Positions 53,125 to 61,744 of a stretch of 64,000 bases of DNA are shown here, one piece after another (positions within the stretch are counted from its first letter, which is position 1; the number at the start of each line of letters is the position of its first letter). The DNA is taken from contig OZ241871.1 in NCBI GenBank assembly GCA_965202955.1, positions 4,278,001 to 4,342,000 of the forward strand, in the 5' to 3' direction. This DNA is from Bin5 sp034422415 (GTDB taxonomy: Bacteria > Chloroflexota > Anaerolineae > Caldilineales > Caldilineaceae). The notes under the pieces are model-generated. The model did not search any database, was not told the origin of the DNA, and was given only the letters and a program-made list of their open reading frames with translations. The position numbers and the translations under genes are program-made.

Positions 53125-54039
53125 ATGGCCGATCTATCCCTGCGCGGTGTTTTCGCCCCTACACTGACGCCCGTGCAAGCCGACCTCTCTATCGATCTGC
53201 CGGCCTATATCGAGTTCTGCAGACGCCTGCTTGAAGGAGGCTGCCACGGACTCGTGCTCTTTGGGACCAACAGCGAAGCGACATCCTTTTCCGCTGCTGA
53301 GCGAATGGCTGCGGTTGACGCCGTGATCGAAGCCGGCGTCCCCGCCGGTAACCTGGTTATTGGGACCGGCGCTGCCGCCATCACCGAGGCGGTTGAGCTC
53401 TCCCGTCACGCGGTGCAGGCTGGCTGCCATGGCGTCCTGACGCTGCCGCCCTTTTACTATCCCAACGTCTCCGATGAGGGACTGTATCGATCTTTCGCTG
53501 CCATCATAGACCGCGTCAACGACGAACGGGTGCGAATCTACTTCTACCACATCCCGCAGGTCAGCGGCGTGCCTCTCTCTCCCGCGCTGCTGACTCGACT
53601 GGCCGAGGCCTATCCGCGCCAGGCCGCCGGCGTGAAAGACAGCTCAGGCGACGTGGATACGCTGCTCGGCCTGCACGCGGTGGCGCGCCGCTTCCCCGGG
53701 TTCGCCGTCTTTTGCGGCACGGAGGGCCTCTTGCTCAAAAACATGCAGGGGGGAGGCGGTGGCTGTATATCGGGCATGGCCAATGTGCTGCCCCATGTGA
53801 TCCGCGACCTCTATGAGAACTGGCAGGCCCCCGACGCCGAAGAGCGTCAGGGCCGCACCAACTGGATCCGCAACGCGATTCTCGACTCCGGTCTAAACAT
53901 GATTGCCGCGCTGAAGGTGATCGTCGCCGACCAGACGGGCCGCCCCGGTTGGAGCCGCGTACGCCCGCCGCTGGTCGACCTGAGCGCAGACGAGCAGGCG
54001 CAGCTTCTGGCAAAACTGTCGCAGCCCGTCGCAGCCTGA
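53125..54039 (+). CDS. Dihydrodipicolinate synthase/N-acetylneuraminate lyase-family protein
   Basis: A 304-residue class I aldolase of the DapA family. The pyruvate-binding motif is 'GTNSEATSFSAAERM', the catalytic Tyr lies in 'IYFYHIPQVSG', and the Schiff-base Lys in AGVKDSSGD. A strong AAAGGAG precedes the ATG. The family includes DapA, sialic acid lyase and 2-keto-3-deoxy-sugar-acid aldolases. With a mannonate-dehydratase-family gene 55 bases downstream, a keto-deoxy-sugar-acid aldolase is more likely than lysine biosynthesis. Confidence 0.85.
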   Translation: MADLSLRGVFAPTLTPVQADLSIDLPAYIEFCRRLLEGGCHGLVLFGTNSEATSFSAAERMAAVDAVIEAGVPAGNLVIGTGAAAITEAVELSRHAVQAGCHGVLTLPPFYYPNVSDEGLYRSFAAIIDRVNDERVRIYFYHIPQVSGVPLSPALLTRLAEAYPRQAAGVKDSSGDVDTLLGLHAVARRFPGFAVFCGTEGLLLKNMQGGGGGCISGMANVLPHVIRDLYENWQAPDAEERQGRTNWIRNAILDSGLNMIAALKVIVADQTGRPGWSRVRPPLVDLSADEQAQLLAKLSQPVAA

Positions 54040-54094
54040 CAGCAGGTCCACCCGCCATCCTGCCTAGTATTCTGTCAACCAAAGGAGCGCGCGT

Positions 54095-55072
54095 ATGTCG
54101 CCGCAAATGCGAATCGGCCTGGGACAGTTCAATGAACTGACCGACGAAAAGCTGGCCTTTATCAAGCAGCTTGGCGCCGATGACTTTCTGATGAATACCC
54201 CCAGGCTCCCCGGCGACAAACAGTGGGAGTACGACGACCTGAAGGCAGTTGTCGACCGGGCAAAGGCCGCCGGCCTGCGTCTGATCTGCCTTGAAAATGT
54301 GCCCATCTCCTTCTACGACAAGGCGATGCTGGGGCTGCCCGGGCGCGACGAGCAGATCGCACACATGCAGACCACCGTCCGCAACATGGGTAGGGCAGGC
54401 ATCCCGATTCTCGGCTATCATTGGATGCCCAACTCCGTCTGGCGTACACAGGAACCGGCTAGGCTGCGCGGCGGCGCGCGCGGCACACGCTTCAACCTTG
54501 CCGAGCACGACCTTGAAGATCTGACGCACGATCGCGTCTACGACCAGGACGAGATGTGGGCCAATTACGGATACTACCTGGAGCGGCTGCTGCCGGTGGC
54601 CGAGGAGGCCGGCGTCACGCTTGCGCTTCACCCGGACGACCCGCCGGTGGAGAGCCTGGGCGGGGTGGCGCGCATCTTCCGTAACTTCGAAGGCTTCAAG
54701 CGGGCCATTGACCGCTTTGACAGCCCCAACCACGGCCTTGACTTCTGCATGGGCTGCTGGTCCGAGATGAACGGGCACGACTACGTAATCGACGCCGTGC
54801 GCCACTTCGGCGGGCGGGACCGCATCGTCTACGTCCATTTTCGCGATGTGCAAGGGACCGTGCCCAACTTCAACGAGTGTTTCATCAACGAGGGCAACGT
54901 CGACCCGTTCGAGGTGATGAAAACGCTGAAAGAGGTCGGTTTCACCGGATTCATGATCACCGACCATGTCCCGCAGATGGTGGAAGACACCGACTGGGGC
55001 CACCGCGGCCGCGCCTACGCGATCGGTTATATGACGGCCATGCTTGAGATGGTGAACCGGCTGGCGGCTTAG
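54095..55072 (+). CDS. Mannonate dehydratase (UxuA)-family protein
   Basis: A 325-residue TIM-barrel protein. 'LGLPGRDEQIAHMQTTVRNM' and 'ALHPDDPPVES' (metal His) are visible, with 'DFCMGCWSEM', 'YVHFRDVQG' and 'ITDHVPQM'. AAGGAG lies before the ATG. It is clearly homologous to the protein at 26382-27407 but not a recent copy. Together with the DapA-like lyase it could convert a hexonate to smaller keto acids. It is shorter than E. coli UxuA and the substrate is inferred. Confidence 0.82.
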   Translation: MSPQMRIGLGQFNELTDEKLAFIKQLGADDFLMNTPRLPGDKQWEYDDLKAVVDRAKAAGLRLICLENVPISFYDKAMLGLPGRDEQIAHMQTTVRNMGRAGIPILGYHWMPNSVWRTQEPARLRGGARGTRFNLAEHDLEDLTHDRVYDQDEMWANYGYYLERLLPVAEEAGVTLALHPDDPPVESLGGVARIFRNFEGFKRAIDRFDSPNHGLDFCMGCWSEMNGHDYVIDAVRHFGGRDRIVYVHFRDVQGTVPNFNECFINEGNVDPFEVMKTLKEVGFTGFMITDHVPQMVEDTDWGHRGRAYAIGYMTAMLEMVNRLAA

Positions 55073-55117
55073 AGCGTGGCCGCCTTGTCGTTCTTCTGCA
55101 CAGCCCGGATCTGACCC

Positions 55118-56056
55118 ATGAAATTCTCTCCCCTTGATCAGCAACATCTCGAAGACCGCCTGAATGCGCCCGCCGCGCCCGTGCGCATGGTCCTGGACAC
55201 CGATACTTACAACGAGATCGACGACCAATTCGCCATCGTATACTCGTTGCTTTCACCTGAGCGGCTGCACGTGGAGGCCCTGTACGCTGCGCCGTTCCAC
55301 AACAGGCGCTCCTCTGGGCCCGGCGACGGAATGGAGAAGAGCTTTGACGAGATTCAGCGACTTCTGGCTCGTCTGTCATTCTTGGATCTTCCTCGCGCCG
55401 GCTTCGTCCTGCACGGCGCCGCGGCATGGATGCCCGACACGGGCAGTCCGGTCGAGAGCGACAGCGCCGCAGACCTGATCGAGAAGGCGCTTGCATCCCC
55501 GCTGGACGACCCCCTCTACGTCGTCGCCATCGGCGCGATCACAAACGTCGCATCCGCGCTCCTGCTCGAGCCGGCCATCCGCGAGCGTATCGTGGTTGTG
55601 TGGCTCGGCGGCCACGCACGCCACTGGCCCGACACGCGCGAGTTCAACCTGTACCAGGACCCGGCTGCCAGCCGCGTCGTGCTCGATTGCGGCGTTCCTC
55701 TCGTTCGTTTCCCCTGCATGGGTGTCGTCTCCCATTTGCACACGACGTTGCCGGAAGTCGCGGCGCATGTGAAAGGGAAGGGGGCGATCGGAGATTATCT
55801 CTACGAAATCTACCGTGATTATCACGAGGACCAGTACGCCTACTCGAAGCAGATCTGGGACATTGCACCAATCGGCTGGTTGGTGAATTCAGCTTGGGCA
55901 CAGATGGAACGGGTCAGCGCGCCGATTCTTACCGACCAGCTGACGTGGGCCTTCGACGAGAGCCGGCACACAATCGCCTCCGCCCGCTACGTCGACCGGG
56001 ACAGCATCTTGCGCGATCTATTCACCAAGCTGGGCCGGGCTGCTTCGCAAGAGTAG
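55118..56056 (+). CDS. Nucleoside hydrolase-family protein
   Basis: A 312-residue inosine-uridine-preferring nucleoside hydrolase fold. The Ca2+-binding Asp cluster is MVLDTDTYNEIDDQFA at residues ~24-39, followed by 'VVAIGAITNVASALLLEP' and 'WLGGHARHWPDTREFNLYQD', which carries the usual N-x-x-x-D. Family members cleave N-glycosidic bonds of nucleosides. It is 46 bases after the mannonate-dehydratase-family gene, in the same apparent operon. Confidence 0.85.
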   Translation: MKFSPLDQQHLEDRLNAPAAPVRMVLDTDTYNEIDDQFAIVYSLLSPERLHVEALYAAPFHNRRSSGPGDGMEKSFDEIQRLLARLSFLDLPRAGFVLHGAAAWMPDTGSPVESDSAADLIEKALASPLDDPLYVVAIGAITNVASALLLEPAIRERIVVVWLGGHARHWPDTREFNLYQDPAASRVVLDCGVPLVRFPCMGVVSHLHTTLPEVAAHVKGKGAIGDYLYEIYRDYHEDQYAYSKQIWDIAPIGWLVNSAWAQMERVSAPILTDQLTWAFDESRHTIASARYVDRDSILRDLFTKLGRAASQE

Positions 56057-56095
56057 AGGCAACATTTTCAGAAAACGCTCGACACGCAACTGCCG

Positions 56096-57025
56096 ATGAA
56101 CTTTTCGCTTGCTCCAGACGAAACGGCCGACGTTTCGCTGCGCCGTATCGTCTATGAACAGATCGACGGCGCCATCATCCAGCTTGGGCGCACCGACAAC
56201 CTGAATGAAGAGATCCACGAAGCGCGCAAACATTTCAAGCGCATTCGCGCGGTCCTGCGCCTGGCGCGCGGCGCGCTGCCCGGCAAGACCTACCGCCGCG
56301 AAAACACCTTCTTTCGCGACCAGGGCCGTATCCTGTCCCCTGTGCGCGACAGCGCCGTCTACGTCGAGACCTTCGATCGGCTGCGGGGCCGCTACGGCGC
56401 GCGCATGACGGGCAGTTCCTTCACCCGCCTGCGCCACGCCCTCGAAAGGGGTCACCGGAGGCTCTTGAACAACCTTGCCCGTGAGCCGCAACAGCTGACA
56501 GCCATTGTGGACTCCCTTTACGAAGCGAGATCCCGCATCGACGATTGGGAGTTTCGCGCAGACAAGCTCGCTGCTTTTGCGCCCGGCCTTCAGAGGACCT
56601 ACGCCCGCGGACGCGCCGAACTGAGAGTTGCCTGCAACCAGCCCACAACTGAAAACTTTCATGCTTTCCGCAAGCGAATCAAGTATCTCTGGTACCACAT
56701 GCAGATCTTGAGGCCTGTCTGGCCGGGGCCGGTCGGCGCGCTGGCGCACGAATGCGACCGGCTTGCGGACCGGCTGGGAGATGAACACGACCTGGCGATG
56801 CTGCTACAGTCGAGCCAGGTGAGAAAACTGCAAGAGGATGGCGAGGATTCCGCCACAATGCTCGACAGCTTGATAGCCCGCGAACGGGTCCATATTCGAC
56901 GCAAAGCCTCTCTGCAGGCCGCGCTCATCTACCAGGAAAGGCCGGGCCGGTTTGCCGGACGTATCGCAGGCTACTGGCGCGCCTATCACCGTTCTATGCA
57001 CCCTTCACCTGAATTCAGCCCGTAG
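56096..57025 (+). CDS. CHAD domain protein
   Basis: A 309-residue helical protein. CHAD domains are bundles rich in conserved His, Arg and Lys that bind inorganic polyphosphate. Seen here are 'EEIHEARKHFKRIRAVLRLAR', 'HAFRKRIKYLWYHMQIL' and 'LADRLGDEHDLAML', the three hallmark helices. No CYTH domain is fused. A truncated polyphosphate-kinase-like gene lies 3.4 kb downstream, so a polyphosphate link is plausible. It is immediately followed by the HD-domain gene (11-base gap). Confidence 0.88.
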   Translation: MNFSLAPDETADVSLRRIVYEQIDGAIIQLGRTDNLNEEIHEARKHFKRIRAVLRLARGALPGKTYRRENTFFRDQGRILSPVRDSAVYVETFDRLRGRYGARMTGSSFTRLRHALERGHRRLLNNLAREPQQLTAIVDSLYEARSRIDDWEFRADKLAAFAPGLQRTYARGRAELRVACNQPTTENFHAFRKRIKYLWYHMQILRPVWPGPVGALAHECDRLADRLGDEHDLAMLLQSSQVRKLQEDGEDSATMLDSLIARERVHIRRKASLQAALIYQERPGRFAGRIAGYWRAYHRSMHPSPEFSP

Positions 57026-57036
57026 GACCCGTGACA

Positions 57037-57654
57037 ATGGAATGCGAACGACTCGCAAGGCAGCTGACTTTCATCCTCGAAATCGACAGATTGAAGGGCG
57101 TTCAGCGCCGCTCCCTTCTGCTGGAAAGCAAACGCAGAGAGAACTCCGCCGAGCACTCCTGGCACTTGGCGATGATGGCGCTCGTGCTGTCCGAACACGC
57201 CAATGAGTCGGTCGATATGTTGCATACGCTTAAGCTGTTGCTGATCCACGACATTGTAGAGATCGACGCCGGCGACACCTACGCCTACGACGACGACAGC
57301 CACGAAGGCAAGATCGAACGGGAGCGGAAGGCGGCCATCCGCATCTTCGGCCTGCTGCCCCTCGACCAGGCCGCGGAGATGACAGCGCTTTGGGAAGAAT
57401 ATGAAGCCCAACAGACGCCCGAAGCCCGCTTCGCCCTTGCGCTCGACAGGCTCATGCCCTTCTTCCACAACTACCACACCGGCGGCATTACCTGGCGCGA
57501 GAATCGCGTCACACGAGCGCAGGTCGAAGACCGTATGACCCCGGTCGGGCAGGGCTCGCAGGCGCTGGGCGACGTAGTCGCCGCGATCGTCGAACAGGCG
57601 ACCGCAAGCGGCCTTCTGCCGCTCTCCTGGTCCGAGCGGCAAGAGCAAGTCTGA
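57037..57654 (+). CDS. HD-domain phosphohydrolase (YfbR/HDDC2-like)
   Basis: A 205-residue metal-dependent hydrolase. The HD residues are His in 'AEHSWHLAMMAL', His-Asp in 'LLIHDIVEIDAGD' and a distal Asp in 'LALDRLMPFF'. This layout matches 5'-deoxynucleotidases of the YfbR/HDDC2 type, which dephosphorylate dNMPs. The frame also opens at a GTG six bases earlier (57031). It lies between the CHAD gene and the sulfatase gene in a run of close plus-strand genes. Confidence 0.82.
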   Translation: MECERLARQLTFILEIDRLKGVQRRSLLLESKRRENSAEHSWHLAMMALVLSEHANESVDMLHTLKLLLIHDIVEIDAGDTYAYDDDSHEGKIERERKAAIRIFGLLPLDQAAEMTALWEEYEAQQTPEARFALALDRLMPFFHNYHTGGITWRENRVTRAQVEDRMTPVGQGSQALGDVVAAIVEQATASGLLPLSWSERQEQV

Positions 57655-57660
57655 TCGGGT

Positions 57661-59541
57661 ATGCGCCCGCTGATTCGCACTGCTAAAGCCCTGGTTCGTC
57701 CCAATTCTACTGACAAGGTGCGCGTTTCACCTGCACTGCGGGCAGGTAGCGGCCCGTTTCGTCCAGTATTGAAACTGGGCACAAGGCTCCATCCCGATCT
57801 GCGCTTTTGGGCCGCGTTTGTCATCCTGCACGCACTGCTCTTTCTTCCGGTCGTTCTGATGGACCGGGAAGAAGGGGCGCTCCTGCCGCCAATCCAGCTC
57901 ACTGGACGCTCCGTTGACCAGGTCTTGCGTCAACTCTTTCTCTGGCGCGGCGGGCCTGATCTGCTGCATTTCAACTCTGAAATCCTTCTCGCCGTCGCGC
58001 TTTGGGCGCTGCTCCCTTTTCTGCGCAGGCCGGTTCTTCGCGCCGGGTTCGTCGCCGCATATCTTGTCATCTTTGCCTACTATCTGTACGAGGGCGCGTC
58101 GCTCACATTTTTCAACTTGGAGCCGGTCTTTTACAGCCAGTTCCGGATGGCGACCGAAGGGTTTTCCTTCTTTCTGCAAAACGCTGGTGGCACGGCCGCG
58201 TTTCTGGCCGGACTCGCCCTGCTGATCGCAGCCGGCGCCTTCGTTGTCGCGCGCCTGGCGCGGGTGGCGCTGCCCCAAACCGGACCATCGCTTCCGTCGC
58301 GCGTCGCGCTGGGACTGCTCGCGATTCTCGTCCTCGGACAGGCGGCCTTTTATCGCCAGAACACGCGCCGGCCGGGCATGGTGTTCAGCAGCCTGATCGC
58401 CAAGCTGGACCACAATCTTTCCGAATCCCGCCGCGTCTACGGAAATGTGAAACGGTTCGACAGCGCGCAAGCTCACCTCGCTTACGATTATGGCCGCTAC
58501 AGCCTCGAAGAGCGGCCGTCCATTTACATCATTTTCGTCGAATCATACGGCAGCGTTCTCTACAAGCGGAACGATTGGCGCGTCCGCTACCGGGAGCTGA
58601 CGGAGCGGCTCGACAAGAGGCTGGCCGACGCCGGCTGGCACGCCGCTTCGGCGCGCAGCCTGGCGCCAACCTGGGGCGGCGGCTCCTGGATGTCCTACAC
58701 GAGCGCGCTGTTCGGCCTGCACGTCGGCTCGGACCCGCAATACTATGCGCTGGTCGACAAGTACCAGCTGGAGGAGTACCCGGACCTGGGCCGGTTTCTC
58801 AAGGGGCAGGGCTACCGCTACTACAGATTGACTGCGCTTTCGATGGGCCTGCCGAAATCGGCGTGGCGAAAGTACGTCGACTTTTTCGGCGTGGACCGCT
58901 GGCTGCTCTACGAAGACCTGGATTTCAGCGGGCCAGAGTACGGCTGGGGCCCCGCGCCGCCGGACCAGTACTCGCTGCAGTTCGCGCGCGAGACGATGCG
59001 CCAGGAAAGCGAAGGGCCCTACCTGTTTTTCACGATCACGCAGAATTCGCACTATCCGTGGACGCCGCTGCCGCCACTCGTCGACGACTGGCGAGAGTTG
59101 AACGTCCCCGGCGAGCCGCCCCCCGCCTCCTCCGAGCTGATCGAGCACAGCGAGCGGCGCCAGAACTACTGGAATGCGGTTGCGTACCAGTTGGAGATGC
59201 TGACCGAGTTCATCCTGAGCGAACCGGACGGGGAGGCGATCTTCGTGCTGTTTGGAGACCACCAGCCGCCGCGCGTCTCGCGCGGCGAGGACGGCTGGGA
59301 CACGCCGCTGCACATCATTGCCAAGAACGGCGATTTTGTTGCATCATTTGGTGAATATGGGTTCGAGGAAGGGCTGGTGGTGTGGGATTCTGAGCCCACT
59401 TTTCGTCATGAAGGCTTCTACTCGCTCTTCGTTCGACAGTTGCTGGCAACATTCGGAGACGGAAGTTCGCTGCCACCCTATCTGCCTGAAGGCGTGCGCT
59501 TTGAGGAAGAAATCCCTCAGCCACCGGCGCTTGCGCCCTGA
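57661..59541 (+). CDS. LTA synthase family / sulfatase-like membrane protein
   Basis: A 626-residue protein. Five or six membrane helices occupy residues ~45-260, then an extracytoplasmic alkaline-phosphatase-like domain begins at 'PSIYIIFVESYGSVL'. The probable nucleophile Thr/Ser lies in 'GGGSWMSYTSALFG', followed by 'TQNSHYPW' and the metal motif 'LFGDHQPPRV'. Family members transfer phosphoglycerol or phosphoethanolamine from lipids onto polymers. It follows the HD gene by six bases. The substrate in this lineage is unknown. Confidence 0.8.
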   Translation: MRPLIRTAKALVRPNSTDKVRVSPALRAGSGPFRPVLKLGTRLHPDLRFWAAFVILHALLFLPVVLMDREEGALLPPIQLTGRSVDQVLRQLFLWRGGPDLLHFNSEILLAVALWALLPFLRRPVLRAGFVAAYLVIFAYYLYEGASLTFFNLEPVFYSQFRMATEGFSFFLQNAGGTAAFLAGLALLIAAGAFVVARLARVALPQTGPSLPSRVALGLLAILVLGQAAFYRQNTRRPGMVFSSLIAKLDHNLSESRRVYGNVKRFDSAQAHLAYDYGRYSLEERPSIYIIFVESYGSVLYKRNDWRVRYRELTERLDKRLADAGWHAASARSLAPTWGGGSWMSYTSALFGLHVGSDPQYYALVDKYQLEEYPDLGRFLKGQGYRYYRLTALSMGLPKSAWRKYVDFFGVDRWLLYEDLDFSGPEYGWGPAPPDQYSLQFARETMRQESEGPYLFFTITQNSHYPWTPLPPLVDDWRELNVPGEPPPASSELIEHSERRQNYWNAVAYQLEMLTEFILSEPDGEAIFVLFGDHQPPRVSRGEDGWDTPLHIIAKNGDFVASFGEYGFEEGLVVWDSEPTFRHEGFYSLFVRQLLATFGDGSSLPPYLPEGVRFEEEIPQPPALAP

Positions 59542-59612
59542 AATTCCGCTACGGCCTGACGGGCGGCTGCGCGGTGCGAAAAAGTGCATTTGAGTGAAAG
59601 CGACCTCATCGT

Positions 59613-60377
59613 ATGAGTTCTCGAAATCTGATTATCGTTCTTCTTGTCGTAGCACTGATGGCGGCCGGCTGCGGCCGGCGCGACAGCTCTGAGACTGAAA
59701 GCGTCCCGCCTGAATCGTCATCCGAGCATGTGGACGCCCCGCCGGTAAGGACACTTTCGGACGAGGCGGCCGCGGCCTTCGGCGAATTGCCGCCTGTTGA
59801 GCTGAATGAGGACAGCGGGTTGCGGACATTCGAGATAGACCCGGCCCAGTCAAAGGCGGCCTATATCGTGGACGAGGAGTTTTTCGCCGACGCAACACGC
59901 AAGTACGGGCTGGAAGTCGGAAAATACAAGGTCGCCGGCGAGACGCAAGATGTGTCCGGCGCAGTTCAGCTTGACTTGGCGGGCGCGGCCGTTGGGCCGA
60001 ACCGGTTCGCGGTCTACCTGCCCACGCTGCAAACGGACCAGAAGTTGCGCGACGGCTGGATCCGGGAGAATGCGCTCGAGTCAGACAGATACCCACTTGC
60101 GATTTTCGTGGCCGAGGAGATCCGCGATGCGCCGCAGGGTTACCAGGAGGGGGACACGGTGCAGTTTCAGCTGGAAGGCGAGCTAACCCTGCGCGGCGCA
60201 GCCCTTCCAACCGTCTGGGATGTCAGCGCCAAGCTGCAGGACGGTACAATCAGCGGAACCCTCAAGACCCGCCTGCGGATGACCGATCTGGGCTTCGATC
60301 CCCCCAACTTCGCCAATACGCTCACCGTCCGGGATGAGTTCACAGTTCGCATCGAATTTGTCGCCAACGAACGCTGA
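59613..60377 (+). CDS. YceI-family lipoprotein
   Basis: A 254-residue exported protein. The signal peptide ends in a lipobox, ALMAAGC (Cys at residue 20), and a Ser/Glu/Pro linker follows. Residues ~70-250 form a YceI lipocalin-like barrel: 'TFEIDPAQSKAAYIVDE', 'LQTDQKLRDGWIRENALESD', 'YPLAIFVAEEIR' and 'MTDLGFDPPNFANTLTV'. YceI proteins bind long-chain polyisoprenoid lipids. The gene lies nine bases before the polyphosphate-kinase-like gene. Confidence 0.88.
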   Translation: MSSRNLIIVLLVVALMAAGCGRRDSSETESVPPESSSEHVDAPPVRTLSDEAAAAFGELPPVELNEDSGLRTFEIDPAQSKAAYIVDEEFFADATRKYGLEVGKYKVAGETQDVSGAVQLDLAGAAVGPNRFAVYLPTLQTDQKLRDGWIRENALESDRYPLAIFVAEEIRDAPQGYQEGDTVQFQLEGELTLRGAALPTVWDVSAKLQDGTISGTLKTRLRMTDLGFDPPNFANTLTVRDEFTVRIEFVANER

Positions 60378-60386
60378 GAGTTGCCG

Positions 60387-61400
60387 ATGACGCAGGACCT
60401 GATTGAAGGACGCCGTCCCGCCCGCGAGCGGCCGTTCGCCGGCTCCGGATACGAGGCCTCACTGCCCGCGTTTGCGACCCCCATCGACGACGACGCAATC
60501 GCCCGCGCCAAGAGTCTGGCGGACGGACTCAAGAAGCAGCTCCAATCCAGCAGACAGCCGGCGCCGGTCGTCGAAGCTGCCTACCTCCTGGACGAGAGCC
60601 GCAGCCCGGACTGCCCACTGCTCGAACGTGTGCGGATCCTGGGACTGTTCGCCTCCGTTCTCGACCACTATTTCGCCGAGCAGGCGCCAGCCCTGACCGA
60701 TTCCAGCAGGCAAGAGATAACAGATCATCTGGACCGGCTGCTGGAGCGAGCTCTTGTCGAACTCGACCGGACTCTTCTCCCTGAGCTGAAAGATGAGTTC
60801 GGCATTGTAATCGGCGATCCCAGTTCTCTGGAAGCGGCGCAGCGAAGCCACGTGCGCCGCTTCTTTCGCCAGCAGCTCTACCCGATGCTGACCCCGCTGG
60901 CGGTCGACCCGGGTCATCCGTTTCCGTTCATCAGCTCGCACAGTATCAATATTCTCGTTCATCTCAGCAGCCCGGACGTCAGATTCGGACCGGTCTCATA
61001 CGCCCGCATAAAAGTGCCGCCGCTTATGTCCCGATTTGTGGCAGTGCCTTCGGATGCCAGCAAGCGGCTGTACATCTGGAGCGAAGACGCGGTCGCGGGT
61101 TTTCTTGACGAACTCTTCCCGGGGATGCAGATCGAGAGTGCATTTCTGTTTCGCGTGCTGCGGGCTTCAAACAGGGCGCGGTCGGGAGACGAACTGGAGG
61201 CCCGGGGCCGCGGCCGGCGCCACCAGCAGCTTGCTTCGCCGGTCGTCCGCCTCGAATATGAGGCCGCCATGCCCGATTCCGTCGTCGAATGGCTTGCCTC
61301 CCACTTGCCAGTGCCGGCGGAACTCTGTTTCCGCAGCGCCGGTCCCCTGGCAATGTTTCAGTTGGTCGATCTGGCCAATCTCGCTCACATGGAAAATTGA
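60387..61400 (+). CDS. Polyphosphate kinase 1 N-terminal half, lacking the catalytic C-terminal domains
   Basis: A 337-residue protein matching the N and H (middle) domains of PPK1: 'PLLERVRILGLFASVLDHYF', 'FFRQQLYPMLTPLAVDPGHP' and 'RIKVPPLMSRFVAVP'. It then continues to 'GPLAMFQLVDLANLAHMEN' and stops. Full PPK1 is about 690-720 residues; the two C-terminal domains with the autophosphorylated His are missing, and neither of the other frames downstream encodes them. It may be a regulatory or polyphosphate-binding relative or a decayed gene. An ATG at 60387 is preferred to the TTG at 60381. Confidence 0.7.
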   Translation: MTQDLIEGRRPARERPFAGSGYEASLPAFATPIDDDAIARAKSLADGLKKQLQSSRQPAPVVEAAYLLDESRSPDCPLLERVRILGLFASVLDHYFAEQAPALTDSSRQEITDHLDRLLERALVELDRTLLPELKDEFGIVIGDPSSLEAAQRSHVRRFFRQQLYPMLTPLAVDPGHPFPFISSHSINILVHLSSPDVRFGPVSYARIKVPPLMSRFVAVPSDASKRLYIWSEDAVAGFLDELFPGMQIESAFLFRVLRASNRARSGDELEARGRGRRHQQLASPVVRLEYEAAMPDSVVEWLASHLPVPAELCFRSAGPLAMFQLVDLANLAHMEN

Positions 61401-61744
61401 CAGCCTGCGAGCGCTGTGATACCTTTGCCGGCACATGTGAACATAATGGCCGCGACTGGGGACCATGTCCGTCAGCCCGCTCTTCCAGAGAGTTGCCGGC
61501 CGCTGCGAGGCAACAGGCGGCAATCGGTTCAGCGCCCCACAGGCTTTCGGCAGGAAATGGCCGGACGGACCGCCCCGTTAGAGGCGTTTTGAGGTAGGTG
61601 CCCCTCCCGACTGTATCGGAAGCGGGGGCATCTGCGAATTCAGGTGGCACCACGGGTCCTCTCGTCCTGAACAGGCGAGGGGATTTCTTTGTCCCGACCA
61701 ATGCGCGCCAACGCCGCGGCGCACGAACTAAGCAGGAGCTCGAA
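61401..61744 (+). ncRNA. T-box riboswitch leader of serS
   Basis: A tRNA-sensing leader. The conserved T-box sequence AGGTGGCACCACGG is at 61642-61655. Just downstream a hairpin (CTCG...CCTG / CAGG...CGAG, 61658-61682) followed by a T-rich stretch forms the terminator. Upstream, AGAGAGTTGCC (61483-61493) matches the stem I AG-rich motif and GTTGCC/GGCAAC forms the distal stem I helix. A candidate Ser specifier codon, TCG, is at 61525-61527. Uncharged tRNA-Ser would stabilise the antiterminator and turn on serS. The exact 5' end and the specifier assignment are uncertain. Confidence 0.8.
61658..61695 (+). terminator. T-box-controlled terminator
   Basis: CCTCTCGTCCTG pairs with CAGGCGAGGGG with one bulged T, followed by ATTTCTTTG. 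It is mutually exclusive with the antiterminator formed by the T-box sequence. Confidence 0.65.

Noticed and set aside
61401..61744. Possible continuation of the polyphosphate kinase catalytic domains in another frame
   Set aside because: No PPK C-terminal motif is seen in any frame; the region is explained by a T-box leader.
61598..61744. Upstream extension of serS by 49 codons
   Set aside because: This stretch is the T-box antiterminator/terminator; the family start and ribosome binding site support 61745.
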